A DNA stretch of 64,000 nucleotides. Source: Ichthyophis bannanicus. Its lineage: Eukaryota > Chordata > Amphibia > Gymnophiona > Ichthyophiidae. The stretch lies in the NCBI GenBank assembly GCA_033557465.1, contig CM066044.1, positions 192,750,184 through 192,814,183 of the forward strand. Reading direction: 5' to 3'. The translations under genes were made by a program, and so were the position numbers. Positions 1 through 10,556 of the stretch are shown one piece after another; position 1 is the stretch's first letter, and each line of letters begins with the position of its first letter. The notes beneath the pieces were generated by a model that did no database searches, had not been told where the DNA came from, and was given only the letters and a program-made list of their open reading frames with translations.

Positions 1-225
1 TGGGAACGTGCAAGTAAGCCTCCGTGAGAGCCAGAGAGGTCAGAAACTCTACTTACCCGATAGCAACAATCATTGCACCTTCTTTGCTGTGGAGCCCGGA
101 GGGGTGTAGAAACTCCTACCTGCTCCACAAAACCCCCAACAGGCCTGCTCCCTTGAGGGAAAATGGCCTGTCTGGTAAGGCACAAATCACACCGCGTGAA
201 AACAATGAAAATCCCGCAGATGACC

Positions 226-1833
226 TCAGACAGGCACTGTAGTTCTAACCAACTTCTGCTTATCTTCAGTGAGCCTACCCCCTTTGGTTTCTCCTAAGTC
301 CTCTATCGACTTATCCAGAGTCTTCGCAAACAGCAGCTTACCCTTGAACAGGAGCTTACTCAAGCGAACCTTGGAGGACACGTCTGCCGACCAATTACAT
401 AGCCACAAGTACTGTCGAACAGCCACCAAGGACATAAACTTCGCCAGGCTCCGAATAAGAACATAGAAAGCATCTGCTAAGTATGTAGAGCTGGACTAAC
501 TTGGCGGCCTTCGACAGTGGAGACTGTGAATCTCCTGCGTTTTCTAAGATCGCCTGAACCCAACACAGGAGCCACGAAAGCGCCACAGACTGAAACCTGC
601 AGAGACAGGGCGCTAATCTCAAATGCCTGCTTGAGAAGAGTCTCCAACTTATGATCCTGGACATCCCTTGAGTGCTGTACAGCCCTCCACCAGAATTGTG
701 GTCTTTTTTGTGACCTTAGACACCACTGCATCCACCTTAGGAGATTTCAGGAGCACTTTCTCCTGATCCGGCAAGGGGTATAGAGGCAACATAGTAAGAA
801 TGCCCCTCAGCCCAGCTTCCGGGGCATACCATTTGTCCTATATCATCTGTTTGATAAGCCTATGAAGCAGAAATACTGTCTGTGGCTTTCTGATGGCCTG
901 AAACAATAGATCCTCTAGAGAAGTGGCTCTCAACCCAGTCCTCTGGTATCCCCAAGGCCAGTCAGATTTTCAGGATATCCACAATGAATATGCACGAGAT
1001 ACAATGGAAGCAGTGCATACAGATCTCTCTCAAGCATATTCATTGTGGATATCCTGAAAACCTGAATGGAATACGGATCCAGAGGACTGGGTTGAGAACC
1101 ACTGCTCTAGAGGTTCATCTTCCAACTGCCCATCCTGAGACATATTCAGGGCCAGAGAATGGGAAATCAACACCACCAATTCCTCCCCAGTGGAACACGT
1201 GCACAATCAGACTCATCACCCGGAGAGATCTCGCCATCTTCAAGCTCGGAGGTGTCTACCCCCAGATCCATGCCAACTCCTGGCTCCAGCTCATCCTGCT
1301 TCTCTAAGTGAACCGAACCGGTATCCTCTCAAAGCTAGACATCCATCCATCTCCGGCTAGGTCCCAGCTCCTCTCCGGAACCTCTGCCAGCCAAGAAGTC
1401 CAAAAGGCCTCATTTTTTAGCCCTCTCCGTGGCACCCGAACTGTCTCCTTAACACTGCTTCAAACAAAAGGCCTTATGCATAAGAACAAATTCTAGGGGA
1501 AAAAAAGCACCCATGTTGTCTCCCTCAGCCATGTCTCTCAAGGTGGAGGCCCGCGAGGCTTTGGCTGACTTAGCTCAAGTCCCCAGCACCGGCGACACCA
1601 CCCCTCCGCCATGCCCTCCCACTGACAACTCCAGGATAGCGGCACCATCCAGAACCCTGGGGAAGGTCGTCGGACTCTCTCAGGGGCATCCCCATTAATG
1701 CTCCTCTCCAATTTATCCTCCAGCAGACTCTCTTCCACTGGGCAGGATTGGTCTCACAGCCATGGCAAAAATCAGCTGCTGAGACCGAGCCCCGATGTGA
1801 CCCGCAAGCCAGACATGTGGATTTTATGGGCAT
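226..1833 (-). pseudogene. Broken DIRS gag gene (LAP2alpha-like), copy C
   Basis: The N-terminal end (1756-1833) reads MPIKSTCLACGSHRG followed by a second Cys pair, matching the CxxC...CxxC start of the intact copy B gag (MPSKPLCIVCGTRKG). The C-terminal core (about 226-731) matches copy B gag: DVQDHKLETLLKQAF, SALSLQVSVCGA, YLWLCNWSADVSSK and GKLLF. This core is the region related to the LAP2alpha-specific domain of mammalian TMPO, which established work derives from a DIRS1-like gag. The frame is broken between 664 and 395 and by the MITE at 921-1104, so it cannot encode an intact protein. Confidence 0.75.
921..1104. mobile_element. Palindromic hAT-type MITE with perfect 8-bp target duplication
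   Basis: The two halves are inverted copies: the left half starts AAGTGGCTCTCAACCCAG and the right half ends CTGGGTTGAGAACCACTG, with arms of roughly 80 bp that include a shared GATATCCACAATGAATATGC block. The element is flanked by identical octamers CTCTAGAG at 913-920 and 1105-1112. An 8-bp duplication with termini close to CAGTGGTTCTCAACC is the hAT signature. It has no coding capacity and would need an autonomous hAT in trans. It sits inside the DIRS gag relic, so it is younger than that element. Confidence 0.85.
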
Positions 1834-1894
1834 GAGAGCTCCACTGCAACCCTGTCCTTACAGGAATCAGCTCTCCCCTGCCCTGCTTTCAGCT

Positions 1895-2180
1895 AAGCTT
1901 CATCTCTTTTTTTTATTTTATTTATTTATTTTAGTTTCTTATATACCGCACTATTTAGTATCAGCGCGGTTTACATGGAACAACGAACAATAATGAAACA
2001 AATGTTATGTTTTACAGAGAACAGGGAAATACAACTTGGATAACTTAGGGGACACATGCACATCAACTATTTACATATGTAACAGTAAGCTTCTGAGAAT
2101 GGATTATGAACCACCTATGGATAGATATTAAGAATAGGGACTGTGATACAAAGGTTTTTAACTTGCCCATCTGAATCATC
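1895..2180 (-). repeat. LINE/SINE 3' end with TTTA-rich tail
   Basis: A T-rich stretch of TTTATTTA repeats is followed by ATATACCGCACTATTTAGTATCAGCGCGGTTTACA, a hairpin-like segment also present in the same orientation at 53551-53630. On the minus strand this is an element ending in a (TAAA)n tail. Similar GCGGT...ACCGC tails end the plus-strand SINEs at 10265, 22534, 49508 and 58800. The remaining bases up to about 2180 resemble the body following 53630. The exact family is not identified. Confidence 0.5.
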
Positions 2181-2947
2181 TTTTGGAAAATGCAGCAGTC
2201 GACTTTAAAAATAAAAAAACAAACGTGTGGGCAGAGGTGCCCCCCCCCCGTGTGTCTGAATCACCTCTCGGAGCCTCCTGCCCTCACTATGTGCTCCAGC
2301 ATGGTCCTTAAAATGGCACCGCTCCCGTGCTCTTCACCGCGGTCTAGTAGGCAGGTATGCAGTGAGTCTGTCCACTGTCCCAAACAAAACAAACAACCTC
2401 GTCAAGAGCCGCAAAGGAGGGCAGGACTCACTGCTGTCTATCTGCCGATCAGCTATACTTATCACTGCTGCTTGTCACCTTGGCCCCACTCTGCTCCGGC
2501 TGTGGCAGGAGTTCTGTGAGGGTCAGGCTGAATCTGCTTGTAGCTGTGAGCGGCTCCTCACCAATGAAGGGATCGGGAGCCATCGCTTTCTCTTCAGCTG
2601 TTCTGGTCAATTCAGGTCTACTGGACCACTAAGGCTGTCTTCAGATTCTCCCTAATAGACAGATTTTTTTTTTAATGCCTGGTTGGAGAACAATAAACTC
2701 TTAAAGGGCCAGAGGAAGCTTCAATCAAACACTGCACAATTCAGTGACTCAGCCAAATAAAAAAGGTATCTACTGTAGCTGTCAAACACAAGCTCCTTTT
2801 AAGATCTTCCTCAGTGAGTCTATGTTAAAAGAATCACACCTCTCTAGCTGCTTGGAGACAGATACTGAGGCTGGTAGGTGGTGCCTGCTGACTCTGTATG
2901 ATGAGGTCATCAACATTTGGCTACTCAGTCTCCAAGCTCAGTTGGCA

Positions 2948-3335
2948 AGGCGTGACTAGAGGGCATAACATGAAGCTGCAAGGGGTAAACTGAAAGGCAA
3001 CACCAGGAAATACTTTTTCACTGAAAGGGCGGTGGATGCTTGGAATACCCTCCCAATGGAAGTGGTGGGGGAAAATACAGTGACAGAATTCAAAATGGCA
3101 AGATACAGACACAGAGGATCCCTTTACAGCAACAGGATAAAATCAAAATAAACATAACTCTTATATCTCAACAAACAGGGTGACCTACATGTAGCGGTGG
3201 GTACACGCCTAAACAAAGGCATGGAGAGAGGTGACCTACAAGGAGCGGCAGATGCACCTACTCTTACCATCTTGTTGGGCAAACTAGATGGACCATACTG
3301 GTCTTTATCTGCCATCATATACTATGTTACCCACA
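2948..3335 (+). mobile_element. CR1-type LINE 3' end
   Basis: The segment encodes a degraded RT C-terminus (KYFFTERAVDAWNTLP-like, at about 3008-3130) and then a 3' UTR ending TGGACCATACTGGTCTTTATCTGCC...ATACTATG. The same 3' end occurs at 63670-63735. CR1-clade LINEs end in short ATTCTATG-like repeats rather than poly(A). It is strongly 5' truncated and joins directly to the DIRS ITR at 2947. Confidence 0.65.
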
Positions 3336-4170
3336 TGTCAGGATTGGACTGGAGGTACTGTATGATAAGAAAGCAGTTTTTGTGTAGGGCAGGGGAAAGG
3401 GAATGCTGGCCTCGGCCTCACATCAGACAGCAAACCACCTCCATTTACAATTATATGCCTCTTCTAGTGGGTTTCTTTCAAGAAGCTAGAAATATTTGAG
3501 ACACTTGATCAGAGAGACTACAGGGTTGTATTACTTTACTCTGAACAGTCAAGCCAATGAAGACGAGAGATTGGAGAATGGGATAAAGCATTTCTTGGTA
3601 CTGCAATAAGAGTTGAAAAAAATCCCATTTGATTGGGATATAGCTGTCAGAAAACCAAAGGTTAAGAAACCATATTTATCTTGATTGAGAAAGCTAGGAG
3701 AATTCAGAGTTACTAAGGCTTTTAAAACTAGAGGTATGCAAGGATACACACATACAGAAGTCTTTCTCCAAAAGAAGGAAAAAGGCATGTGATGCTGGTT
3801 TGCTTGCTTTTGTTGTTGCTGCTTTACTTCCTTCTCATGCAGGCAGTTAGCATCTTCTGAGTTGCTGCAAACAGCTATCTAACTAACTCATGCTATTCAC
3901 CACACACTGGCCCAGAGATCACTCACAAAGTCTAACTCATCCTGTCAGACAGAACATTTTCTGCCCTGCCTAAGTAGATTTTAAGGTTATTGTATTTAAA
4001 ATGAGTAGCTATCATATTGTGGAACTGAGCCAGCATAGAAGGGATGACCCCGTTCTTCCCTGCTTGTTTAAATAGCGCATAGCCATCTAATTGCCATTAA
4101 GACTGAGACAATTTGGTTGGCCACTTCATTTCTGAAAACATTTAAATAATTTGCCCTTAGCTCTTGGCCG
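3336..4170. other. Intronic or flanking sequence, no gene seen
   Basis: AT-rich unique-looking sequence with short spurious open frames only. I see no conserved protein motif, RNA gene or recognisable repeat. If the RAB40C model is right, this lies in the intron downstream of exon 14860-15082. Confidence 0.5.
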
Positions 4171-4174
4171 ACAT

Positions 4175-4665
4175 TTAATTCTTTTCCCGAGAGGCCAAGA
4201 GACTCTGGGTATGAAGTCCAATTAGATGAGTTCTCCAGTCCAGGTTAAGCCCATTTATGACCAGGGTAATTGAAGATGGTTGAATTTGGCACTTGTCCAA
4301 GTCAGAAAGTCTCAGTTTCCCCAGCACACAGACACATTCCTGAAGTTCTTGTGTGGAAAATGTGTGGATTGTCATGCCATAATTCCCAACAGCTTCAAAT
4401 AGTCCATGTTGTCTGCTGGCACCATCTTACTTCCATCACTGCAGACGTTAAGTTTCACAATCTGATGGCAGGGAGGAAAGCCATAGACTGAACGGCATCT
4501 AACAGAGCCTCTATGTATGCCAACTTGAACTTGGGATAGTTCCTCGTGAGCCCTAGTAACTTCAGTGCTTAGATGATGGTGCTCAAGGATTCATCAACCT
4601 CTTCCTGAGAGATGCTTTAATTATCCAATCAGCAAAGTAAGGAAACACATGAACCCCCAGTTTAC
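4175..4665 (-). pseudogene. Old DIRS reverse-transcriptase relic
   Basis: On the minus strand, broken frames read GVHVFPYFADWIIKAS. This matches the catalytic YLDDW block of the other DIRS copies here (FVFPYLDDWLIRAP), with the first catalytic Asp replaced. Further along comes a stretch resembling KFxLxPxQxLxYIGAxLD, then AFLPA. The order and spacing match RT of copies A and B, but stops and frameshifts are frequent, so it is older than the other copies. Its termini cannot be placed. Confidence 0.45.
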
Positions 4666-6030
4666 ATAAAAATGCTGTAACGACAGCAAGACATTTGGGG
4701 CTGACTGTATAAGAAGCTGCGTAAAGGTATGCACCATTTACACACGTATGTCACTTATTTTTAAGAGCTTACACGTGTGAATGGGCATGCGGGTGCACTT
4801 TAGGTGGTCACTATTCTATACACATACACATCTGATTGTGCATACTTTCAGTGTGGACGTGCACAGTGGCAGAGGCAAGGTGGAGCGGAAATTTACACAA
4901 GCAAAGTTATACAATATATAAAACATATGCACGTTTCTGAAGAATGGAGGCATAATTGCTGCTGCTAGATAGGGGTGTAAAGATGTGCCTCAATTTTATA
5001 AAGTATTATGCACATACTTTATAAAACAGGCCCCACAATATGCACTGACAATGCATGTCAACTGCGAGGGAGTTTAAGAAAATTATTCTCTCTGTGAATA
5101 TTTGCCAATGGCAGGACCAAATACAGTATGCAGTGTTGAAGGTGATACTTTTCTACTACAAATCTGAGACATTTCCTATGATTTGGATGCGACACCATAT
5201 ATATATGCGGTACTCTGGTGTGCAAAGATGCACACCAGGGCAATGGGATCCTCTGGGCACTAGGGGTATCTCCAGCAACTGGCTGAGAGCTCTAGCAACC
5301 AGTAAGGTTCCCCTTAAGACTCTTCTTAGGAGCTACCTTAAAACAGGTGGATAAGATAGCTGAGCTATGGCAGTCAGCTTATAAACTGGGAGGGGGAAGC
5401 TAAGAGACACAGGAAGCAAAGGAAAATGCACTTTACAAGATCCTGTGAAGTCGAGAGAGAGGACAGCCCCATAGCCTGGCATGGGGAATATCTAACCTCA
5501 GCCTTGCAGCTTGTTGCTCAGGAAAGCCCTAGAACTCAAGCTAAAGGAGAGCTGGTAGAATGACGTTGCGTAGAAGCTGAGTGGGAGATGGGTGCGAATG
5601 CCACCTGGCTTAAAGACGAATGGATTAAAGTCTCATCCTTGGTGCATACTATTGCGAAACTGTTAGGTTTGATTTGGTCTGTTGCTCAGAATCTGAGGGA
5701 AGAAGTTTGGTGAATGGCAAAAAGCTGGAGGTAAGCCAGAGTTATGTCTTATTCTGTTCACAGAAGTGGTCTGTGAAGCACCTCTTACCTTTAACCGAGC
5801 CCATTCACTGTTTTAAAAAAAAGCTATAAACTATGGAATTGTTCATGCCTCTGAAGACTGGCAATGAAGTGCTACAGAGGATTAGAGGCAGGGGTTTGAC
5901 CAGGCTCCAATCCTCAGTATCTGGGCCAGTGAGAAATCCTGGTCTGGAGCAACAGTAGTTTGCTCAGGAAGAAGTCTCTGCTAAGGGAAAATAGAGTCAA
6001 GAGAGGAATTGGGTCTATGAACCTCCTCTG
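4666..6030. other. No gene seen
   Basis: Intronic or flanking sequence with only short chance open frames. There are scattered AT-rich and GA-rich stretches. No repeat family was recognised with confidence. Confidence 0.4.
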
Positions 6031-6034
6031 TGGT

Positions 6035-6245
6035 TTTTTTTTTTAGTGCGGTCAAATCAGGGCTGACTCCTGGCGACCCAGCTGCCTCTGGGTTTTCTTG
6101 GAAATGTATCACCAGAAGTAGATTACCAGGCCTTTTCTTCTGAGGCAATGGAGGGTAAAGTGACTTGCCCAAGGTCACAAGGAGTGCCAGTGGAAATCAA
6201 ACCCTTGGATACTAGGCAGCTGCTCTAACCACTAGGCTACCAGGA
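6035..6245 (-). repeat. tRNA-derived SINE, minus strand
   Basis: Read on the minus strand it begins GGTAGCCTAGTGGTTAGAGCA (an A-box like tRNA start), then a degraded B-box region (GGGTTTGATTTCC). A CORE/MIR-like block CTTGTGACCTTGGGCAAGTCAC follows, and a tail with GGGTCGCCAGGAGTCAG. It differs from the SINE family at 22246-22534 in its tail. A poly-T run at 6033-6042 borders it. Confidence 0.65.
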
Positions 6246-7030
6246 TATTATGAGGTAAAACAAAGAACTGTGTTTGTGAATTCCTTAATGTTTGCATCTG
6301 TGTTCTGTTTTTAAAAGTAGTTTTAAAGCAGAAGCACCAACGTGAGACCTTTACCTTTCCTTTTTAAAGCCCAAAAGGTGGGGAAGATGTTTCAAAGGAC
6401 AAGTACTGTTCTGATATATTTTGTTAAGCCTGACTGCAGTTTTGGGATTTTGTAGATACTCTACTTTAATCCGCTACATTTACTGAGACTGCCTGCACTT
6501 GTTAAAGGGAGAGTGTGAGTGTGTGTGTGTGTTGCCCTTTGCAAGGCTGGGGAAAAAAAAACATGTGCATAATTTAAAAAGCTATCTGTAACTTGACTTT
6601 GTTACTGTATGGAGTGTGGTACTTATCTGGGAAGAGTCCCAGGACATCAAAAGCTACTCCATCAGCCTACAAGCAATCCATAACACCTCCTAGATGTGAT
6701 TGTATGCTGCCTTCAAATCCAAAGAACACAGCCAGTTTTCTTTGTTGAGGAGGGATATTAAACTGCCTAGGGTAACTATATTGAAAAGTTATTTGTTCTA
6801 AATGCTTAGGCCTAGGATGGGAGAGTATCCCCTGGTCTTACCAGAAGCACCCTAGTTCTTGTGGTGGTACAAGTTTGACTCTCTTGGCCTCCAAGAGGAA
6901 GGTGATTTATACTCTGTGTAGGTCCTAGTGAACACTTTTTAGTAGATGATGGGGGGGGGGGGGGGCGCAAATAGGGTCAGGTGGGGGTTTCTTGAGGAGA
7001 GGTGTAGCCGCAGAGTGTTTGAAGGATGCA
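6246..7030. other. No gene seen; 15-bp poly-G run
   Basis: Unassigned sequence. It includes a GT microsatellite (about 6515-6531) and an uninterrupted G run at 6951-6965. No coding signal was recognised. Confidence 0.45.
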
Positions 7031-7034
7031 GGAA

Positions 7035-7545
7035 TATAACCCCCCCTGCTCAAGTCAATTCATTGGCTCTCCTTCTGTTTCCATATCCAATTCAAACTTC
7101 TCCACCTGACCTATAAATGTATTCATTCTACTGCTCCTCACTACATTTCTCTCTCCCTAAACCCCTCCTTGTGAACGCCGCTCTTCCTCTGGTTTGCTTC
7201 ACTCTATGCGCTTTTCTTCCACTGCCAACTTCATACTTCGATCCTTTCACTTTGCTGCTCCTTATACCCGGAACAAATTACCCGAGTCTGTATGTCAGGC
7301 TTCATATCTCCCCCTTTTCAAATCCATGCTGAAGGCTCACATCTTTGAGGCTGCTTTTAGATCCTGACCCCTTGATTTCCTTGTGTCCCCTTTCCTTTTC
7401 CCATCTTTACCCTTGTTCTCAGCTATTGTATTGTCTGTCTTGATTAGATTGTAAGCTCTAACCATCTCTTATATGTATCTGTTTAGCGCTGTGTATGCCT
7501 TGTAGCGCTATATAAATGATTAATAGTAGTAGTAGTAGTAGTAAT
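7035..7545 (+). mobile_element. Non-LTR retrotransposon 3' end, family uncertain
   Basis: Degraded coding sequence reads in pieces like the C-terminal tail of non-LTR RTs (SISNSNFS..., CINVFILLL, then FKSMLKAHIFEAAF-like near 7317-7350). It is followed by a 3' UTR ending TGTAGCGCTATATAAATGATTAATAG and a TAG/AGT trinucleotide run (7521-7545). The order (C-terminal tail, UTR, microsatellite tail) supports a 5'-truncated LINE. Confidence 0.5.
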
Positions 7546-7582
7546 AGATGCTTTAGAGGTAGCTCCAACAGAAAAATCCAAT

Positions 7583-7870
7583 TTAAGAACATAAGAAATG
7601 CCATACTGGGTCAGACCAAGGTTCATCAAGCACAGTATCCTGTTTCCAACAGTGGCAAATCCAGGTCATAAGTACCTGCCAGGTTCCCAAAAAAGGTACA
7701 CAGGATCCACAATGCTTTATGGACCTTTCCTCCAGGAAAATGTGCAACCCCGTTTTAAACCCAGATATACTAACAGCTTTAAATACATCCTCCAGTAACG
7801 AATTCCAGAGTTTGATTACATGTTAAGTGAAAAAATATTTTCTTATGAGTCTTAAATCTGTAACCTTTTA
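7583..7870 (-). mobile_element. CR1-type LINE 3' end, minus strand
   Basis: On the minus strand it encodes a degraded KKIFFHLTCNQTLEFV-like RT end. A UTR follows with TTTCCTGGAGGAAAGGTCC, GGAAACAGGATACTG and the end GACCCAGTATGGCATTTCTTATGTTCTTA. The same sequence occurs in the plus orientation at 59960-60350. It is 5' truncated. Confidence 0.65.
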
Positions 7871-7984
7871 ATACTATCTAAGGAACCTAGCAGTCTGCGG
7901 TTACAGTGGGGGCCTACTATGTGCATACAACCTAAACCTCCCACTCACCAAGAAGTGTTCTGGAGTGATGGCTGCAGTCGTTGG

Positions 7985-9860
7985 TCCCTGGTTTTGACTG
8001 GGTAGCTGTATTGGGATTATACCATTGGGAGGTTGAAGGGAGCAAACGCTACCCTTTCAGCAGCCAAGCTGTGAGTGAGAGGGACCCCAGATTGAGGTGC
8101 AGTAGAGAGCCCTGCTCCTGTGAGGGTAGCTCTGGAGCTCAGCTCAGGGGAATCGACGATGCTGCCAACAGGGAGAGGAACAGTGGGAACCAGGGCTGCC
8201 TCGGCCACCGAGGGGCTATCAGCACTAGCAATGTTATGTCGCGTTAGATCTTGAATAGTGTCTTGGCTACCAGTGGCGTCTGTGGGAAGGCATACATGAG
8301 ACCTTCCGTCCACAGGATGAGGAACAGAACTAGTGCCACATGGGACGGTGCAGCTGGCGTAAGCAGAATTGCAGCATGTTGTCCAGGTTGGCGAACAGGT
8401 CCATTGAGGGGATGCCCCAGAGATGGAACAGCCGTGAGGCTACCTCAGGATCCAGGCACCACTCATGCGGCTGAAGCACCCTGCTCAATTTGTCCGCAAG
8501 TGCATTGTCCTGGCTCGGGAGGTATACCACCCTTAGGAGCGTCCCTCTGGCTGCAGCATAGGAGCAGAGGGTACTGCCTCCTAGCAGAGGGGGTCAACCC
8601 TGATTGTTCACATAGAACATTGAGACCTGATTGTTGGTCTGGATCAGCACAGAGCAGTGTTAGAGTAGGTGGCGGAAGGCTAGGAGGACTAGGTATATTA
8701 CTCGGAGTTCTAGTAGATTGATTTGCAACCAGAATTCCTCCTGGGACCAACAGCCTTGAGTCTAGAGGCTCCCGCAGTGTGCTTCCCAGCCCATTAGCAA
8801 GGCATCCATGTGAGGATCTTCTGGAGGTTGGGTGCCTGGAAGGGCATCTCGGCTGAAGGTGGCGTGGATTCTGCCACCATCCAAAGGGGTTCGCCAGCTG
8901 ACAGGCCATCTTCACTCTGTCTCTGAGCCTGTCTGTGACTTCAGTCCAGAGAGCAGAGGCACCACTGGGCTGCCCTCTTGTGCAGGCGGGCATACGAGGT
9001 CACGTGGCCTATGGAGACCATGTGTCCCAACAGGCGGAGTAGGAGCTGGGCAGGTAGCATCTGACATATCTCTGCAGCTAACTTCCTGAGGCATTCTGAC
9101 CTCTCCTGGGGGAGGAAGGTTTCTGCCTGGAGGGCATCTAGTTGCGCCCCCATGAACTCTAGGCACTGGGTCGGAGTGAGGTGGGATATGGGGTAGCTTA
9201 TGATGAACCCCAGGTGCTGCAAGGTGTTGATTGTGCGTTCAGGGCCGAATTGTGCCTCTGCAGCTGTATCCCCCTTTACAAGCCAGTCATCCAGATAGGG
9301 GAAGATGAAGGCTCCTTGGAGCCGGAGGTGGGCTATGAGCACTGCAAGGCACTTTGTGAAGATCCTTGACGATTATGCCAGACCAAATGGCAGCACCCTG
9401 TATTGATAATGCTGTCCTACCATGAACTGGCGGTATTTTCTGTGGCTGGGATGAATTTGGATGCGAGTGTAAGTATCCTTTAGGTCTAAGGAGCATAGCC
9501 AATCTCCCTGCTGGAGGAATGACACTAGTGTCCCAAGGGAGAGCATCTTGAACTTCTCCTTGACCAGAAACTTGTTGAGTTCTCGCAGGTCCAGGATAGG
9601 CCTGAGGTTCCCCCCATCCTCTTGGGGATGAGGAAGTATCTGGAATAGAAGCCTGTGCCCCAGAGATGTTTTGGCACTGGCTCGACTGCTTTGTTATTGA
9701 TTAGGTCTGCTAGCTTGGTGAGGGGAGCAGGGTCTGGTGAAAGAGGCCTGGTGGGCTCCCCTGGGAAGTATGTGGGAGTTGCCCAATGTAGATGGAGGAG
9801 GTAGCCCTCCTTGACCACCTGTAGCACCCAGGTGTCAGTGGTGATGGCTGTCTACCTGTG
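7985..9860 (-). pseudogene. Broken DIRS RT/RNase H gene, copy D
   Basis: Minus-strand pieces in order: VVKEGYLLHLHW and GTGFYSRYFLIPKRMGG (9525-9827), HSHPNSSQPQKIPPVH in another frame, FIFPYLDDWLVKGD with the intact YLDDW catalytic box, LEFMGAQLDALQAETFLP, LLRLLGHM (8941-9342), and the RNase H end region LPSQDNALADKLSRVL, LFHLWGIPSMDLFAN (8330-8530). All align with copy A RT. At least four frame shifts or stops separate them, so it is dead. Confidence 0.8.
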
Positions 9861-9994
9861 GGCAAACATGGCTAGGTGCCTCCCTGTGGGCAGCAGAGGA
9901 CCCCCTGGGGGTAGGGAGGTCATGCCCAGGCAATTAAAAGCTATGTCCAGGCTGGACCGGGACCAGAGCCGGAGCTGGCACCTGGGACTTCAGG

Positions 9995-10265
9995 GCTTTT
10001 TGTTTTCTGGGACCAGGTCGGGGGTTCAAATCCCACTAGAGGACAGCAACCTTGGGCCGGAAGGACTGGGGTTTCTAGTCCCACAGGTGCTCCTTGTGGT
10101 CTTGGGCAAGCCACTTAACCCTCCATAGCCCATGTTCCCTGTAAAATAGTTATCTCCAAGTTATAATGCCCTGTTCAATGTAATTTCAGTTTGTTCAATG
10201 TAAACCGCACTGATGCAGAATAGCGCGGTATATAAGAGAATGTAAATAAATAAAATAAATAAATG
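9995..10265 (+). repeat. CORE/MIR-like tRNA SINE inside DIRS copy D
   Basis: The segment holds a B-box-like GGGGTTCAAATCCCACTAG, the CORE-like CTTGTGGTCTTGGGCAAGCC, CCACTTAACCCTCCA and a tail TAAACCGCACTGATGCAGAATAGCGCGG ending in (AAATA)n. The tRNA A-box part at the 5' end is replaced or diverged compared with 22246-22534. It lies between the gag and RT relics of copy D. Confidence 0.7.
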
Positions 10266-10556
10266 TCCCTGTCCTTTTTGTTGTTGGCCCTGTTGACATG
10301 CCAAGGACTCGAAACATGGAGCACCGCTGAAGCTTCCTTTCTTCCTCACAAAGAAAGGCTTTTTCCCCAGAACTTTCTACTAGGGGTGCACCAAGGTCTT
10401 TTTTGAGAGCCTTGTTCTCGTCACATACTCTGGCTCTATCTCCACTGCCTTATCCGCCATGGGTTTCCCAAATATATTTCCCCTGCATAGGTGAAAACCT
10501 ATCAGTTTGTTCTGCATCCACTGTTTCAGGTCAGATGACTGCAGCCATGCCTGGAG

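Larger units (their letters stand above)
1..2947 (-). mobile_element. DIRS-type retrotransposon relic, copy C (gag end plus right ITR)
   Basis: The minus strand carries a broken gag gene (226-1833), then a 5' leader region, and at about 2843-2947 a diverged version of the terminal inverted repeat of copy B (both contain CTCAGTCTCCAAGCT and a TGAGGCTGG-like block). The RT and recombinase part lies beyond the left window edge or is lost. The leader is interrupted by a LINE/SINE 3' end (1895-2180) and the gag by a palindromic MITE (921-1104). At 2948 it is replaced by a CR1 3' end. Family assignment to the B group rests on gag and ITR resemblance read by eye. Confidence 0.75.
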
